Under the pieces are notes generated by a model. The model saw only the letters and a program-made list of their open reading frames with translations. It was not told the DNA's origin and did no database searches. Both the position numbers and the translations under genes were made by a program. From positions 51,536 through 115,535 of the forward strand of contig NZ_CANLFB010000014.1 of assembly GCF_947489755.1 (NCBI RefSeq): 64,000 nucleotides of DNA, in the 5' to 3' direction. This DNA is from an uncultured Psychromonas sp. Its GTDB lineage: Bacteria > Pseudomonadota > Gammaproteobacteria > Enterobacterales > Psychromonadaceae. Of the stretch, positions 18,962 through 28,272 are shown in pieces (position 1 is the first letter of the stretch; every line of letters starts with the position of its first letter).

Positions 18962-20103
18962 TGGCGGTAAAATATTACATTGATAAATTTCAATCAATTA
19001 GAGCTGATCGTTCTAATGGTCATGTTAAACCTCATAAAATTTGCTTACTTTTTGCTGTTATTGATCTTATTGAACAGGGCATTATTACTCAAAATAAAAT
19101 TATCTTTAGTGAACAATTAAAAGCATCTTTTACTTCCTACTTTGAACCACTTAAACAGGGGAATGATAAAGATACGCCGCATTTACCCTTTTATCATTTA
19201 CAAAGCAGTAATTTCTGGCACTTAGATATTAAGCCTGAATACCAAAAAGAGTTTGATAAACTGAAATCTGCAAGTAATGCAACTATGTTGTGTTTTGTCA
19301 ATTTCGCATATATTGATGATGAGCTTTTTGATTACCTCAAAAGCTCAATAACCAGAGGTGTATTGAAAGACGCCTTAACTCATAACTTAGGTGACTTAGA
19401 AGCACAGTATATGCGCTGGGCTTCATCTATTGGTAAGTCTGATAAAACCATAAAAAATTATATCGGTGCATTAAAAGGTTCAATTCCAAATTGGCTTAAA
19501 GGCAGTGGTTTAGCGACTGGAAGCTTAATGTCTATCAGTTCACATGCAACTTATAGCCAAGTGACAGAAAAAATAATGCAAATAGAAGAATTTAAAGCTA
19601 AAAATAAAAAAGGTAATGGTATGTATAGTGCAGCCATTAAATCCTATTCTGCATTCTTAGATAATATTACTCAAACTACTCTTAACAATGATCTAGAAAC
19701 GATCATTAAAGATGAGGCTACAACAGCCACAGATAAAGCAACGTTAGTGAAAACTCGCTTAGGGCAGGGGAAATTTAGATCTGATCTTATTAATTATTGG
19801 CATGGCTGTGCTTTAACAGGTTATAGGAATACTGACTTTTTAATTGCATCGCATATACGGCCTTGGTCTGTATCAAATGATAAAGAAAGATTAGACCCTA
19901 ACAATGGTATTTTATTACTAGCCAATATTGATAAAGCATTTGATGGTGGTTACATCACTTTTAACGATAAAGGTAAGGTGCTCATTTCTGACTCTCTCGA
20001 TGATCATAAAGTATTGGGTATTGGCGTGGACATGGCAATATCATTAAACAATGAGCATCAAAACTATCTTGCTTACCATCGCGAAATGATTTTTAAAAAT
20101 TAA
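18961..20103 (+). CDS. HNH endonuclease with restriction-type N-terminal domain
   Basis: The 380-residue protein has three parts. Residues 1-145 form an N-terminal domain with HVKPHKICLLFAVIDLIEQG, a pattern I know from the head of McrA-like HNH nucleases that bind modified DNA. Residues 148-236 are a helical middle domain. Residues 272-336 are an HNH_2-type nuclease with C283 (HGCALTG), H298 (ASHIRPW), NNG at 314-316 and DKAFD at 324-328. Methyl- or phosphorothioate-dependent DNA cleavage is possible but inferred. It overlaps the methyltransferase gene by one base and is followed 27 bases later by the membrane-protein gene. Confidence 0.75.
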   Translation: MAVKYYIDKFQSIRADRSNGHVKPHKICLLFAVIDLIEQGIITQNKIIFSEQLKASFTSYFEPLKQGNDKDTPHLPFYHLQSSNFWHLDIKPEYQKEFDKLKSASNATMLCFVNFAYIDDELFDYLKSSITRGVLKDALTHNLGDLEAQYMRWASSIGKSDKTIKNYIGALKGSIPNWLKGSGLATGSLMSISSHATYSQVTEKIMQIEEFKAKNKKGNGMYSAAIKSYSAFLDNITQTTLNNDLETIIKDEATTATDKATLVKTRLGQGKFRSDLINYWHGCALTGYRNTDFLIASHIRPWSVSNDKERLDPNNGILLLANIDKAFDGGYITFNDKGKVLISDSLDDHKVLGIGVDMAISLNNEHQNYLAYHREMIFKN

Positions 20104-20130
20104 AAACGTATCTAAATAACAGAGATCGAT

Positions 20131-20796
20131 ATGGAAAAAATATTTAATAAAGTAAATGGGTTTATACCTAGTTTAACCGCATTAGCAGTCTTATTTGGTT
20201 TTTTATCTTATATGGTTGCCTATTTTTTTATCAAAGGTGTGGGGGAAGGCTATGGTGTGAGTGCTAATATTGGTACTCAACAGGAACTTATTGCACAAGG
20301 TCTAATTTTATCAGTTGGACTTATAGGTAAAATAGCTATTCAAGCTTTTTATTCAATAATCGAACAGTGGCATATGTTATTAGTTGGTGCAGGCATTGGT
20401 ATCTGTATTGTTATCTTTGACGTATTTATAAAAAAAGGAGCCGCCGTTGGTGATTTATCAGAGAAAGCCCAAACCTACTCTAGATATTTAGTTGGGTTAT
20501 TAATATTTATTTATATTTTTATCGCTTTCCCGTTAGCCGCTTATAACAAAGGGGTTGCAACGGCTCAGAAAGTGATCGAAAACTTAAATGAGAAAGGCTG
20601 TGTAATAGAATCAAATATGTGGAGGAAATGCTCTACTATTACCTACAAAAAATCAGATGTACTTATTACATTAAATGGTTTGGTAGTTGATAAAAGTGGA
20701 CAGGAAATAACCATTTATCTACCGAAAGAAAAAGTATTAAGAACCTTTCAATTGCCTAATGATGCTGTTATCGAACGAAATTTTGTTTTAGATTGA
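20131..20796 (+). CDS. Four-helix membrane protein of unknown function
   Basis: I do not recognise this 221-residue protein. Four likely membrane helices lie at about 12-35, 48-72, 76-95 and 112-137, followed by a soluble C-terminal domain of about 80 residues with two cysteines (MWRKCSTITYKK). It sits between a nuclease gene (27 bases upstream) and the SIR2 gene (100 bases downstream) in the same direction, so it may be part of a defence cassette, for example as a membrane effector, but that is context only. Confidence 0.6.
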   Translation: MEKIFNKVNGFIPSLTALAVLFGFLSYMVAYFFIKGVGEGYGVSANIGTQQELIAQGLILSVGLIGKIAIQAFYSIIEQWHMLLVGAGIGICIVIFDVFIKKGAAVGDLSEKAQTYSRYLVGLLIFIYIFIAFPLAAYNKGVATAQKVIENLNEKGCVIESNMWRKCSTITYKKSDVLITLNGLVVDKSGQEITIYLPKEKVLRTFQLPNDAVIERNFVLD

Positions 20797-20896
20797 TGCT
20801 GAAAATCATGAAAAATAAATAGATTAAATTAATATAATATAGCCGCTATTTTGTGAATCATGTGTGTCTATTTTAATTAGAAAATAAAGGTTACAT

Positions 20897-23800
20897 ATGA
20901 GTAAATATCCCATTTCAATCCTTCCATATTTAGAAGAAATATCTAATTGTATTTGGAGTCAAAATGCCTCAATAATGGTCGGTGCGGGGTTTAGTATGAA
21001 TGCTAAACCAATAGGGAATAATAAAAAATCATTTCCTAGTTGGCAAGATTTAGGAAATAAATTTTATCAAAAGGTTAGAGGTGAAAAAATTGAAGAGGCT
21101 AAATATAATTTTTTTGACCCTTTAAAGCTTGCGTATGAAGTAGAGGCTAATTTTGGACGTCCTGCTCTTAATTATCTGTTAAAAGACTCTATTCCTGATC
21201 TCGAGTATTTACCTTCTGATCTCCATAACACATTACTTAATTTCCCTTGGTCTGACGTATTCACTACAAATTACGATACATTATTAGATAGGGCTTCTAT
21301 GGAAGTTGCACGTAATTATAAGATTGTTGTTAATCAGAACGACTTAATCCACTCTGCTTCTCCGCGCATAATAAAATTACATGGCTGCTTTAATGCTTCA
21401 ACTCCTTTAATTATAAGCGAAGAAGATTATCGAACATATCCTATTAAATATGCCCCATTTGTAAATACAGTTCAGCAAACTCTTTTAGAAAATACACTTT
21501 GTTTAATTGGTTTTTCTGGTGATGACCCTAATTTTTTAAAATGGATTGGTTGGATAAGGGATAATTTAGGTCAAAGTAATTCGCCAAAAATATATTTAAT
21601 TGGGATGTTAGGGCTTTCTGCTTCACAAGAAAAAGCATTATCTCAATATAATATTACATGTGTTGATATGTCTTTATGCCCTGAACTAAATAGTCAAGAT
21701 CATAAACAAGGAATCGAGTATTTTTTTGATTATATAAAAAGTAATAAAATAGAAACGGTAGACTGGGAAATCATAGAGGAATTTTCTAAAGAAATTCAAA
21801 CAAGTCCATTTCCTAAAAATATACAACCCTCTGAAGATTTTGAGGCTAAAAGCTCTGAAATAGTAAAGCTTACTAAGAAATGGAGTAATGTTAGAGGTAA
21901 ATATCCTAATTGGTTGATTGTACCTGAAAATATAAGAAGTCAACTATACCAAAGAACACGTCGTTGGCAGGGATATATTAATGATGAAGATCCAATCGAC
22001 AATAAAGTAAAACTTGAATTTATTTATGAGTATTTATGGAGAAAAGAAAAGTGTTTATTACCTATATGGGATGATGAGATTCAGGTGATAGAAACCGTAG
22101 TTGATTATTATATTAAAGAATTAAGCAAAGAAGCTTCAAGTATTGAAGGTATGGATGTTGAAAATTTAAAAAATAAGATTTCATATTTAATGTTTGCATT
22201 ATTACGTTATTACAGAGAGGAAGGAAAATCAAACGAGTGGAATACTTATTTTTCATTGATTGTAAATACATTAGATAAATCAAAATTTGCTAATGAAATA
22301 GAGCATGAACAAGCTCTACAATTTTTATTTGATGGAGATAGAAAACAACTGGAAATATGCTTAATGAGGTGGAATGTTTCTCAAAGTACAGCATATTGGA
22401 TGTATAAAAAATCAAGCTTACTGGCTAAATTAGGGCAATTCCAAGAAGCAAAAACTTTGTTAAATAATGCGTTAGTGAAAATTAAAAAGCATATCAATGA
22501 AACTAATGTCATAAATCAATATAGCCATGTTTCGCTTGAATCTTATGTACTATTATTACTTAATTACATTGAGAATGCTTTAGGTTGGACGCGTAATAAT
22601 GATAATGAAATTCAATCAAGGTTAGACTTCCTCAAACGATATTCTTGTAACCCCAGAGGAGAAATTAATTCTTTAGAAAAAGATATTTCTCATAAATTCG
22701 TAACTGGAAAGTTCATTTCATCGCAATATAGTTTTGACGTTGGTTTTATTGATCCTAGTGATATAGCTGATGATAATGTCCCTGAAGTCGAGAATGCTTT
22801 TCATTTATTGAGGTTCTTTGAAGATACTGGTATTCCATATCAAATAAAAAATACTACTTTAGGTGCTAAAGGTGTAGAGAACGCAATAAAACGAATTGCT
22901 AATGTTGCGCCAAATTGGGCTATGGCGACAATGCTTCAATTAGGTAGTAGTAAAACAGTTAAGGTTTTTTTCACTCGTGAAAAATTAAACACAATGACAG
23001 TTGAATCTATCGATGAAATTGCACTTAAATATATTTCACGATTAACAGAACTATGTGAGATAAATGATTCTAATAACCTTAGTGGGAAAGTGTTACCTGA
23101 AGCTTTATCAAGACTTTGTTGTAAATGTTCAATATCAGTAAAAGAGGATATATTAAACTTATTAATACGAATTTACAGTACAGAATATGGTAGGCAATTT
23201 GCGGATGTAAAGACATTGGTAAAGCGTTTGATCTATTCGCTAAGTGATTTAGAAATGATAAATTATCTACCCAATTTTATTGAGCTATCATATTTATATA
23301 TCTCAAATATACAAAAGTCATCATTTCAGCATTATTTTAATAACCCATTTTATTATATTGAAAATATATCGAATGAAGTTATTAAATCACAAGCAGTTAA
23401 GATAGATGCTAAGAAAATTTATTCATTAATTAAGTTTATAAAATCAGATATTTTAAATGAAAGGGATAATGCTACACAGGTTCTTATCTCACTTTACAAT
23501 TTTTCTATTCTCAATAAAAACCAGCATAAAGCTTTAAACAGTAGTTTGCTGTCACAAACAGATGAGTTTGGAATCCCGAATAATACCAATTTTTGTAAAG
23601 CTGCTTTTAATGAGGTTCTTATTGAACAGGATAAATATAAAGCAAACTTAAAAAATTATCTCCTCGAATCTACACATCTTATACAAAATGAAGAGCCAAA
23701 CCCCAATGCATATACTTTGACCTCTAGACCAGATTTATTATGCAATGAAATGGTTATATCTAGCTCTTTTTTAAAATGGGATAAAAATGAGCAAATATAT

Positions 23801-24508
23801 ATTTTAAAAAAACTAATAGCATGGTGGAATGTAGATAAAAAATACCTTCTAGAAAAAAGAGTCTATCATGATATTAAAGCTGAGTTTAAAACTCGTTTTT
23901 CTCTTATTCCTCAAGTTATTTGCTCTGTAATAACTAAAGACAGTTTTGAAGAACATAGAAATGATTTATTACAAATGGTTAATGACTTCAAAACACATGA
24001 TGTACCTTATATTTATTTAGACACTATTTTATTTAATTTAGTCGATAAAGAAAGAATAAAAGCGTTAATCAATAACTCGATCTCAAGTGATGATAAAAGC
24101 ACCGTGGTTGATACATTTAAATCAATTCACTACCTTATTAAAATTGAAAGCCCAATTTGCGATGATGTTATAGAGAGTGTTTTTCAATTTGTTAAGTATG
24201 ACAAAAGCTATAATCTAACATATGGATTGACAGTAATTGAAAGCGTAATTTTTGCTGACGTTGTACCTATTAATGATCAATTTGAAAATATAATTATCAA
24301 CCAATTAAAAAGAATAAATAATGGAATTAAAGAGTTAACTATTGAAGAAAACTTGGAGCTACAAAAATTAGCTGCAAGACTCGCATATCTAATTGACCAT
24401 CATTCTCTTGATAAAAGTGATGCAATGAATGAGGCATTACTTATTTGGAAAGAGCGTTGTTTAAGTGAAAATGAGTTTTCTGAAATTAAGAATCAGTGGT
24501 TACAGTGA
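20897..24508 (+). CDS. SIR2-domain protein, probable anti-phage NADase (DSR-like layout)
   Basis: A 1203-residue protein. Residues about 12-240 are a SIR2-like domain with NAD-binding GAGFS (29-33), TTNYDTLLD with N125, KLHG with H162 (the paired Asn and His expected for catalysis) and GFSGDDPNF (205-213). The other 960 residues look alpha-helical, without a P-loop or other recognisable domain, which argues against Avs5-type STAND proteins and fits the defence-associated sirtuin (DSR) layout. Such proteins destroy NAD+ on phage sensing and stop phage growth by killing or halting the cell. The gene is markedly AT-rich compared with flanking genes. ATG follows an AAAGG site. Confidence 0.8.
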   Translation: MSKYPISILPYLEEISNCIWSQNASIMVGAGFSMNAKPIGNNKKSFPSWQDLGNKFYQKVRGEKIEEAKYNFFDPLKLAYEVEANFGRPALNYLLKDSIPDLEYLPSDLHNTLLNFPWSDVFTTNYDTLLDRASMEVARNYKIVVNQNDLIHSASPRIIKLHGCFNASTPLIISEEDYRTYPIKYAPFVNTVQQTLLENTLCLIGFSGDDPNFLKWIGWIRDNLGQSNSPKIYLIGMLGLSASQEKALSQYNITCVDMSLCPELNSQDHKQGIEYFFDYIKSNKIETVDWEIIEEFSKEIQTSPFPKNIQPSEDFEAKSSEIVKLTKKWSNVRGKYPNWLIVPENIRSQLYQRTRRWQGYINDEDPIDNKVKLEFIYEYLWRKEKCLLPIWDDEIQVIETVVDYYIKELSKEASSIEGMDVENLKNKISYLMFALLRYYREEGKSNEWNTYFSLIVNTLDKSKFANEIEHEQALQFLFDGDRKQLEICLMRWNVSQSTAYWMYKKSSLLAKLGQFQEAKTLLNNALVKIKKHINETNVINQYSHVSLESYVLLLLNYIENALGWTRNNDNEIQSRLDFLKRYSCNPRGEINSLEKDISHKFVTGKFISSQYSFDVGFIDPSDIADDNVPEVENAFHLLRFFEDTGIPYQIKNTTLGAKGVENAIKRIANVAPNWAMATMLQLGSSKTVKVFFTREKLNTMTVESIDEIALKYISRLTELCEINDSNNLSGKVLPEALSRLCCKCSISVKEDILNLLIRIYSTEYGRQFADVKTLVKRLIYSLSDLEMINYLPNFIELSYLYISNIQKSSFQHYFNNPFYYIENISNEVIKSQAVKIDAKKIYSLIKFIKSDILNERDNATQVLISLYNFSILNKNQHKALNSSLLSQTDEFGIPNNTNFCKAAFNEVLIEQDKYKANLKNYLLESTHLIQNEEPNPNAYTLTSRPDLLCNEMVISSSFLKWDKNEQIYILKKLIAWWNVDKKYLLEKRVYHDIKAEFKTRFSLIPQVICSVITKDSFEEHRNDLLQMVNDFKTHDVPYIYLDTILFNLVDKERIKALINNSISSDDKSTVVDTFKSIHYLIKIESPICDDVIESVFQFVKYDKSYNLTYGLTVIESVIFADVVPINDQFENIIINQLKRINNGIKELTIEENLELQKLAARLAYLIDHHSLDKSDAMNEALLIWKERCLSENEFSEIKNQWLQ

Positions 24509-24608
24509 TACTACTTTTGAAATTATAAGTACCCAATTTATTCGAATATAAATTTTCATATTAAGTGAAAAGCTAGATTTACTTATTTCTAAACATAATA
24601 TAATTGTG

Positions 24609-24735
24609 ACTTTCAACCAAGCTCTCGCATTATTTTTTAGGAGATTCTGTGGAAGTTGTTTTATTCGTAGTGGCAGCAATTAAGTATGTATTTAGTCATT
24701 ACGTATTTACTGTGTAAACGACTATTCATAAGTTT
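24609..24735 (+). pseudogene. Decayed 5' fragment of a btsS-like sensor kinase gene
   Basis: This stretch aligns with the leader and first 25 or so codons of the intact btsS gene at 38934. Shared pieces are the leader (ACTTTC..CCAA, TTAGGAG), the GTG start with GTGGAAGTT (24649), and after one inserted base a second frame reading YLVITYLLCKRLF (intact gene: YLVITYLLSKTPLF). The first frame stops at the TAA at 24715-24717, and homology ends near 24735, just before the rplQ terminator. It is a truncated, frameshifted relic. Confidence 0.75.
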
Positions 24736-24748
24736 TTTAAAAGCATAC

Positions 24749-24778
24749 AAAAAAGCCGAACATAAGTTCGGCTTTTTT
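24749..24778. terminator. Bidirectional terminator of the alpha ribosomal operon
   Basis: Stem GCCGAAC (24755-24761) with GTTCGGC (24766-24772) and an ATAA loop, flanked by A6 and T6, so it can act for rplQ on the minus strand and for transcripts coming from the island. Confidence 0.88.
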
Positions 24779-24797
24779 ATTGCAACTATAAAGAAAC

Positions 24798-25178
24798 TTA
24801 CGCTTCTTCGTCCGCTACAACTGGACGGTCAACGAACTGGATGTAAGCCATTGGAGCTTTATCGCCAGTACGGAAACCACATTTAATGATACTAGTGTAT
24901 CCACCAGGACGAGTCGCGTAGCGAGGACCTAGTTCATTAAACAATTTTGCTACTGTTGCATCATCACGAAGACGAGCAAACGCTAAACGACGGTTAGCAA
25001 CGCTATCCACTTTAGCTAGTGTAATTAATGGCTCAATTACACGACGCAATTCTTTTGCTTTAGGCACGGTAGTTTTAATAACTTCGTGCGTAGCAATAGA
25101 GATTGCCATATTACGAAACATAGCCTGACGGTGGCTGCTGTTTCGGTTAAGTTGACGTCCACTTTGACGATGGCGCAT
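24798..25178 (-). CDS. rplQ: 50S ribosomal protein L17
   Basis: 126-residue large-subunit protein near the exit tunnel. It starts [17 protein letters not shown], diagnostic for bacterial L17, and continues with [25 protein letters not shown] and a [19 protein letters not shown] segment (each part of the conserved core). It is the last gene of the operon, 35 bases after rpoA, with a terminator 20 bases past its stop. Confidence 0.97.
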   Translation of the reverse strand: MRHRQSGRQLNRNSSHRQAMFRNMAISIATHEVIKTTVPKAKELRRVIEPLITLAKVDSVANRRLAFARLRDDATVAKLFNELGPRYATRPGGYTSIIKCGFRTGDKAPMAYIQFVDRPVVADEEA

Positions 25179-25213
25179 AACCTAATCCTTATTATTCGTA
25201 AGTCGGTTTTAGA

Positions 25214-26200
25214 CTAATCTTCGATTAAACTTGCTGGTGGCCAATCTTCTAAGCGCATGCCTAGAGACAATCCACGTGATGCAAGTACATCTTTGATTTC
25301 AGTTAGAGACTTCTTACCTAAATTAGGCGTTTTTAGAAGTGCAACTTCAGTACATTGTACTAGGTCACCGATATAATGAATCGACTCTGCTTTCAAACAA
25401 TTAGCAGAACGAACAGTGAGTTCTAAATCATCTACTGGGCGTAAAAGAATTGGATCAAATGCAGGCTTTTCTTCTTCAACTGGAACTTGTACTTTTGTGC
25501 GTAAATCAACAAATGCGTCTAACTGCTCAGCTAAAATTGTAGCTGCGCGACGAATTGCTTCTTCAGGCTCTAAAGTACCATCTGTTTCCATATCGATAAT
25601 AAGCTTGTCTAAATCGGTACGTTGTTCAACACGTGCTGATTCAACACTGTAAGCAATACGCTCAACAGGGCTGAAAGTCGCATCTACTAATAGACGACCA
25701 ATTGGACGCTCATCTTCTTCACTATGCATACGTGATGAAGCTGGAACATAACCGCGACCTGATTCAATTTTAATACGCATGCTGATTTCAGCATTGCCTG
25801 TTAAATTACAGATCACGTGCTCTCGATTGACTATCTCTACATCACCATCATGAATGATATCGCCTGCAGTAACAGGACCAGCGCCAGATTTAGTTAAACT
25901 AACTAAAACTTCGTTTTTACCTTCAAGTTTTACTGCCAGACCTTTAAGGTTAAGAAGAATCTCTAGGATATCTTCTTGAACGCCTTCTTTGGTGCTGTAC
26001 TCATGTTGTACACCATCAATTTCGACTTCAGTTACGGCTGTGCCAGGCATAGACGATAACAAAATACGACGAAGCGCATTACCTAAAGTGTGGCCAAAAC
26101 CACGTTCTAGTGGTTCAAGAACCACTTTTGCTCTAGTTGTTGAAATTTGTTCGATATCAACTAATCTTGGTTTTAGAAAATCAATTACAGAACTCTGCAT
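25214..26200 (-). CDS. rpoA: RNA polymerase alpha subunit
   Basis: 328 residues, the normal length (E. coli 329). The N-terminal dimerisation domain (about 1-235) has [21 protein letters not shown] near 27-47, and the C-terminal DNA- and activator-binding domain (about 250-328) has [13 protein letters not shown] and [12 protein letters not shown]. It lies between rpsD and rplQ in the standard order. Confidence 0.98.
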   Translation of the reverse strand: MQSSVIDFLKPRLVDIEQISTTRAKVVLEPLERGFGHTLGNALRRILLSSMPGTAVTEVEIDGVQHEYSTKEGVQEDILEILLNLKGLAVKLEGKNEVLVSLTKSGAGPVTAGDIIHDGDVEIVNREHVICNLTGNAEISMRIKIESGRGYVPASSRMHSEEDERPIGRLLVDATFSPVERIAYSVESARVEQRTDLDKLIIDMETDGTLEPEEAIRRAATILAEQLDAFVDLRTKVQVPVEEEKPAFDPILLRPVDDLELTVRSANCLKAESIHYIGDLVQCTEVALLKTPNLGKKSLTEIKDVLASRGLSLGMRLEDWPPASLIED

Positions 26201-26225
26201 TTATGTCCTCTCTTAAAAATTAACT

Positions 26226-26846
26226 TTACTTAGAGTAAAGCTCGATGATTAACTGTTCGTTAATCTCAGCAGATAAATCTGAACGTTCAGGTTGACGAGT
26301 AAATATGCCTTCCATCTTCGTTGTATCAACCGAAACCCAAGCGAGGGCTTCACGTTGACCAGCAATCTCTAATGCAGCGCCAATACGTGTTTGCTTTTTA
26401 GCTTTTTCACGGATTGCGATAACATCACCAGCTTTCACATTGAAAGACGGGATATTTACAACTTTACCGTTCACTAGGATAGCTTTATGGCTAACTAGTT
26501 GACGTGATTCAGCACGTGTAGCGCCAAAGCCCATACGGTATACAACATTGTCTAAACGACCTTCTAATAAAAGAAGTAAGTTTTCGCCAGTGTTGCCTTG
26601 TAAACGAGCAGCTTCTTTATAGTAGTTACGGAATTGCTTTTCTAATACACCGTACATACGACGTACTTTTTGCTTTTCACGTAATTGTAAACCGTAGTCT
26701 GATAGACGAGGTTTACGCGCACCATGTACACCTGGTGCGTTATCAATTTTACACTTAGATTCGATCGGACGAACGCCTGATTTTAAGAATAAATCAGTAC
26801 CTTCACGACGGCTAAGCTTAAGCTTAGGACCTAAATATCTTGCCAT
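26226..26846 (-). CDS. rpsD: 30S ribosomal protein S4
   Basis: 206 residues, same as E. coli. It starts [19 protein letters not shown] and contains the S4 RNA-binding domain (about 94-155) with [11 protein letters not shown] and [17 protein letters not shown]4 starts 30S assembly, binding 16S rRNA, and in E. coli represses its own operon by binding a pseudoknot at the rpsM leader; whether that holds here is not shown. The ATG has a GGAGAA site. Confidence 0.98.
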   Translation of the reverse strand: MARYLGPKLKLSRREGTDLFLKSGVRPIESKCKIDNAPGVHGARKPRLSDYGLQLREKQKVRRMYGVLEKQFRNYYKEAARLQGNTGENLLLLLEGRLDNVVYRMGFGATRAESRQLVSHKAILVNGKVVNIPSFNVKAGDVIAIREKAKKQTRIGAALEIAGQREALAWVSVDTTKMEGIFTRQPERSDLSAEINEQLIIELYSK

Positions 26847-26879
26847 TGTTCTTTCTCCAATTACCTTAGAACGTTGCGA

Positions 26880-27269
26880 TTAAACGCGACGTTTCTTTGG
26901 TGGACGACAACCATTATGTGGGATCGGTGTAACGTCAGTAATATTAGTTACACGGAAACCCGCCGCGTTTAGTGCGCGAATCGAAGATTCACGACCAGGT
27001 CCTGGTCCATTTACAAAAACTTCTACGTTTTTAAGGCCATACTCTTTTGCTGCTTCAGCAGCACGTTCAGCAGCAACCTGTGCAGCGAACGGAGTAGATT
27101 TACGAGAACCACGGAAACCAGAACCACCTGCAGTAGCCCAAGAAAGAGCATTACCTTGACGGTCTGTAATAGTGACGATTGTGTTGTTGAAAGAAGCATG
27201 AATATGAGCCATGCCATCTGCAACTTGCTTTTTAACGCGCTTGCGAGCACGAGTTGGTGTTTTAGCCAT
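26880..27269 (-). CDS. rpsK: 30S ribosomal protein S11
   Basis: 129 residues, normal length. Conserved S11 features are [16 protein letters not shown] near 21-36, [13 protein letters not shown] and the C-terminal [15 protein letters not shown]. It lies on the platform of the 30S subunit. It follows rpsM by 11 bases. Confidence 0.98.
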   Translation of the reverse strand: MAKTPTRARKRVKKQVADGMAHIHASFNNTIVTITDRQGNALSWATAGGSGFRGSRKSTPFAAQVAAERAAEAAKEYGLKNVEVFVNGPGPGRESSIRALNAAGFRVTNITDVTPIPHNGCRPPKKRRV

Positions 27270-27280
27270 GATCTCTTACC

Positions 27281-27637
27281 CTATTTCTTAATTGCTTTGC
27301 GCGGACCTTTACGGGTACGAGCATTCGTTTTAGAACGCTGTCCACGTACAGGCAAGCTGCGACGATGACGAAGTCCACGGTAACAACCAAGGTCCATTAG
27401 ACGCTTGATGCTCATAGATACTTCACGACGTAAATCACCTTCAACGGCGAATTTAGCTACTTCTGTACGAAGCGCTTCGATTTGTGTTTCATCCAGATCT
27501 TTAAGCTTAGTATTTTCAGCAATACCTGACTCAGCACAAATAATTTGTGAACGAGTCTTGCCAATGCCAAAAATAGCAGTTAATGCGATAACTGCATGCT
27601 TATGATCAGGAACGTTAATGCCAGCGATACGGGCCAC
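27281..27637 (-). CDS. rpsM: 30S ribosomal protein S13
   Basis: 118 residues, standard length. It begins [19 protein letters not shown] and includes [13 protein letters not shown] and the Arg/Lys-rich tail [16 protein letters not shown]. It sits at the head of the 30S subunit and contacts the P-site tRNA. It follows rpmJ by about 115 bases, the space in which the S4-binding leader lies in E. coli. Confidence 0.98.
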   Translation of the reverse strand: MARIAGINVPDHKHAVIALTAIFGIGKTRSQIICAESGIAENTKLKDLDETQIEALRTEVAKFAVEGDLRREVSMSIKRLMDLGCYRGLRHRRSLPVRGQRSKTNARTRKGPRKAIKK

Positions 27638-27752
27638 TATGCACTCCTTAAAGTTAACGGTTTATTTGCGAAAAGCCCGAAAGGATGCTCTACAAATAAT
27701 GATTATAAAATGCGATTCAAACTTGAATCACTAGGATGTTGATATCCAAACT

Positions 27753-27866
27753 TTAGCCTTGGCGTTGTTTATGCTTTGGCTCTACGCAGATAACTCGCAC
27801 CACACCGTGGCGTTTGATTACTTTGCAGTTACGACAGATCTTTTTAACGGATGCACGAACTTTCAT
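27753..27866 (-). CDS. rpmJ: 50S ribosomal protein L36 (zinc-binding type)
   Basis: A 37-residue protein: [20 protein letters not shown] and then [17 protein letters not shown]. The zinc ligands C11, C14, C27 and H32 are kept, so this is the zinc-type L36 that can be replaced by a zinc-free copy under zinc starvation. The family usually has 37 or 38 residues. It is the first gene of this operon. In most gammaproteobacteria it follows secY, but here there is no secY upstream; about 400 non-coding bases separate it from a chemoreceptor gene. Confidence 0.96.
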   Translation of the reverse strand: MKVRASVKKICRNCKVIKRHGVVRVICVEPKHKQRQG

Positions 27867-27947
27867 TGCAACACTCCGGTTAGTAAATATTAGCCTCTCG
27901 AAGAGTGAACAAGTTTAAAATAAACCTGTACATCTGAAGGGTGGTGG

Positions 27948-27956
27948 AATATAGCA
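27948..27956 (-). promoter_or_regulatory. Candidate extended -10 promoter for the rpmJ-rplQ operon
   Basis: On the minus strand TGCTATATT forms an extended -10 (TGn plus TATATT) about 80 bases before the rpmJ ATG, in an AT-rich stretch without a clear -35. Since secY is missing upstream, the operon needs its own promoter, which supports this reading. Confidence 0.45.
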
Positions 27957-28219
27957 AATTCTATATAAATTTTCGAGTAATACTTGATGAAAAATGAATA
28001 AATATCATGCCGATTTACAATTTAGAGATAAAAGAGACTCTCTTTTTAAAAGAGATCGTTTGGAGGAGAATAAATTTAGATTTTAAACTTGAAGAGCAAA
28101 ATAATACAATCATGATTTTCTTTAATGCTATTTCTGAAATGGTATTAAGATAAGTGGTATTAAGATAAGTGGTAAAAATTTTAACTTGGTATTTTTTTTG
28201 ATGGGGCGGGGCGGTATTT

Positions 28220-28254
28220 ACTGACAGGCTATATTTGCAATATAACCTGTCAGT
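28220..28254. other. Strong hairpin just past the chemoreceptor gene
   Basis: ACTGACAGG (28220-28228) pairs with CCTGTCAGT (28246-28254), continued by TATATT/AATATA after one mismatch, loop of 3. No T run follows on either strand, so it is not a classic terminator. The rest of the intergenic stretch 27957-28219 shows only a duplicated TGGTATTAAGATAAG near 28140-28170. Confidence 0.6.
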
Positions 28255-28272
28255 TGATCTAAAAAGTGAACT

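Noticed and set aside
20897..24508. Avs5-type SIR2-STAND protein
   Set aside because: No Walker A P-loop was found anywhere after the SIR2 domain.
24686..24886. A 66-residue plus-strand frame next to rplQ
   Set aside because: Only its first 13 or so residues match BtsS; the remainder runs through the terminator and antisense to rplQ, so it is a relic and not a gene.
28220..28254. Hairpin after the chemoreceptor gene as a terminator
   Set aside because: The stem is strong but neither strand has a T run after it, so I list it only as a hairpin.
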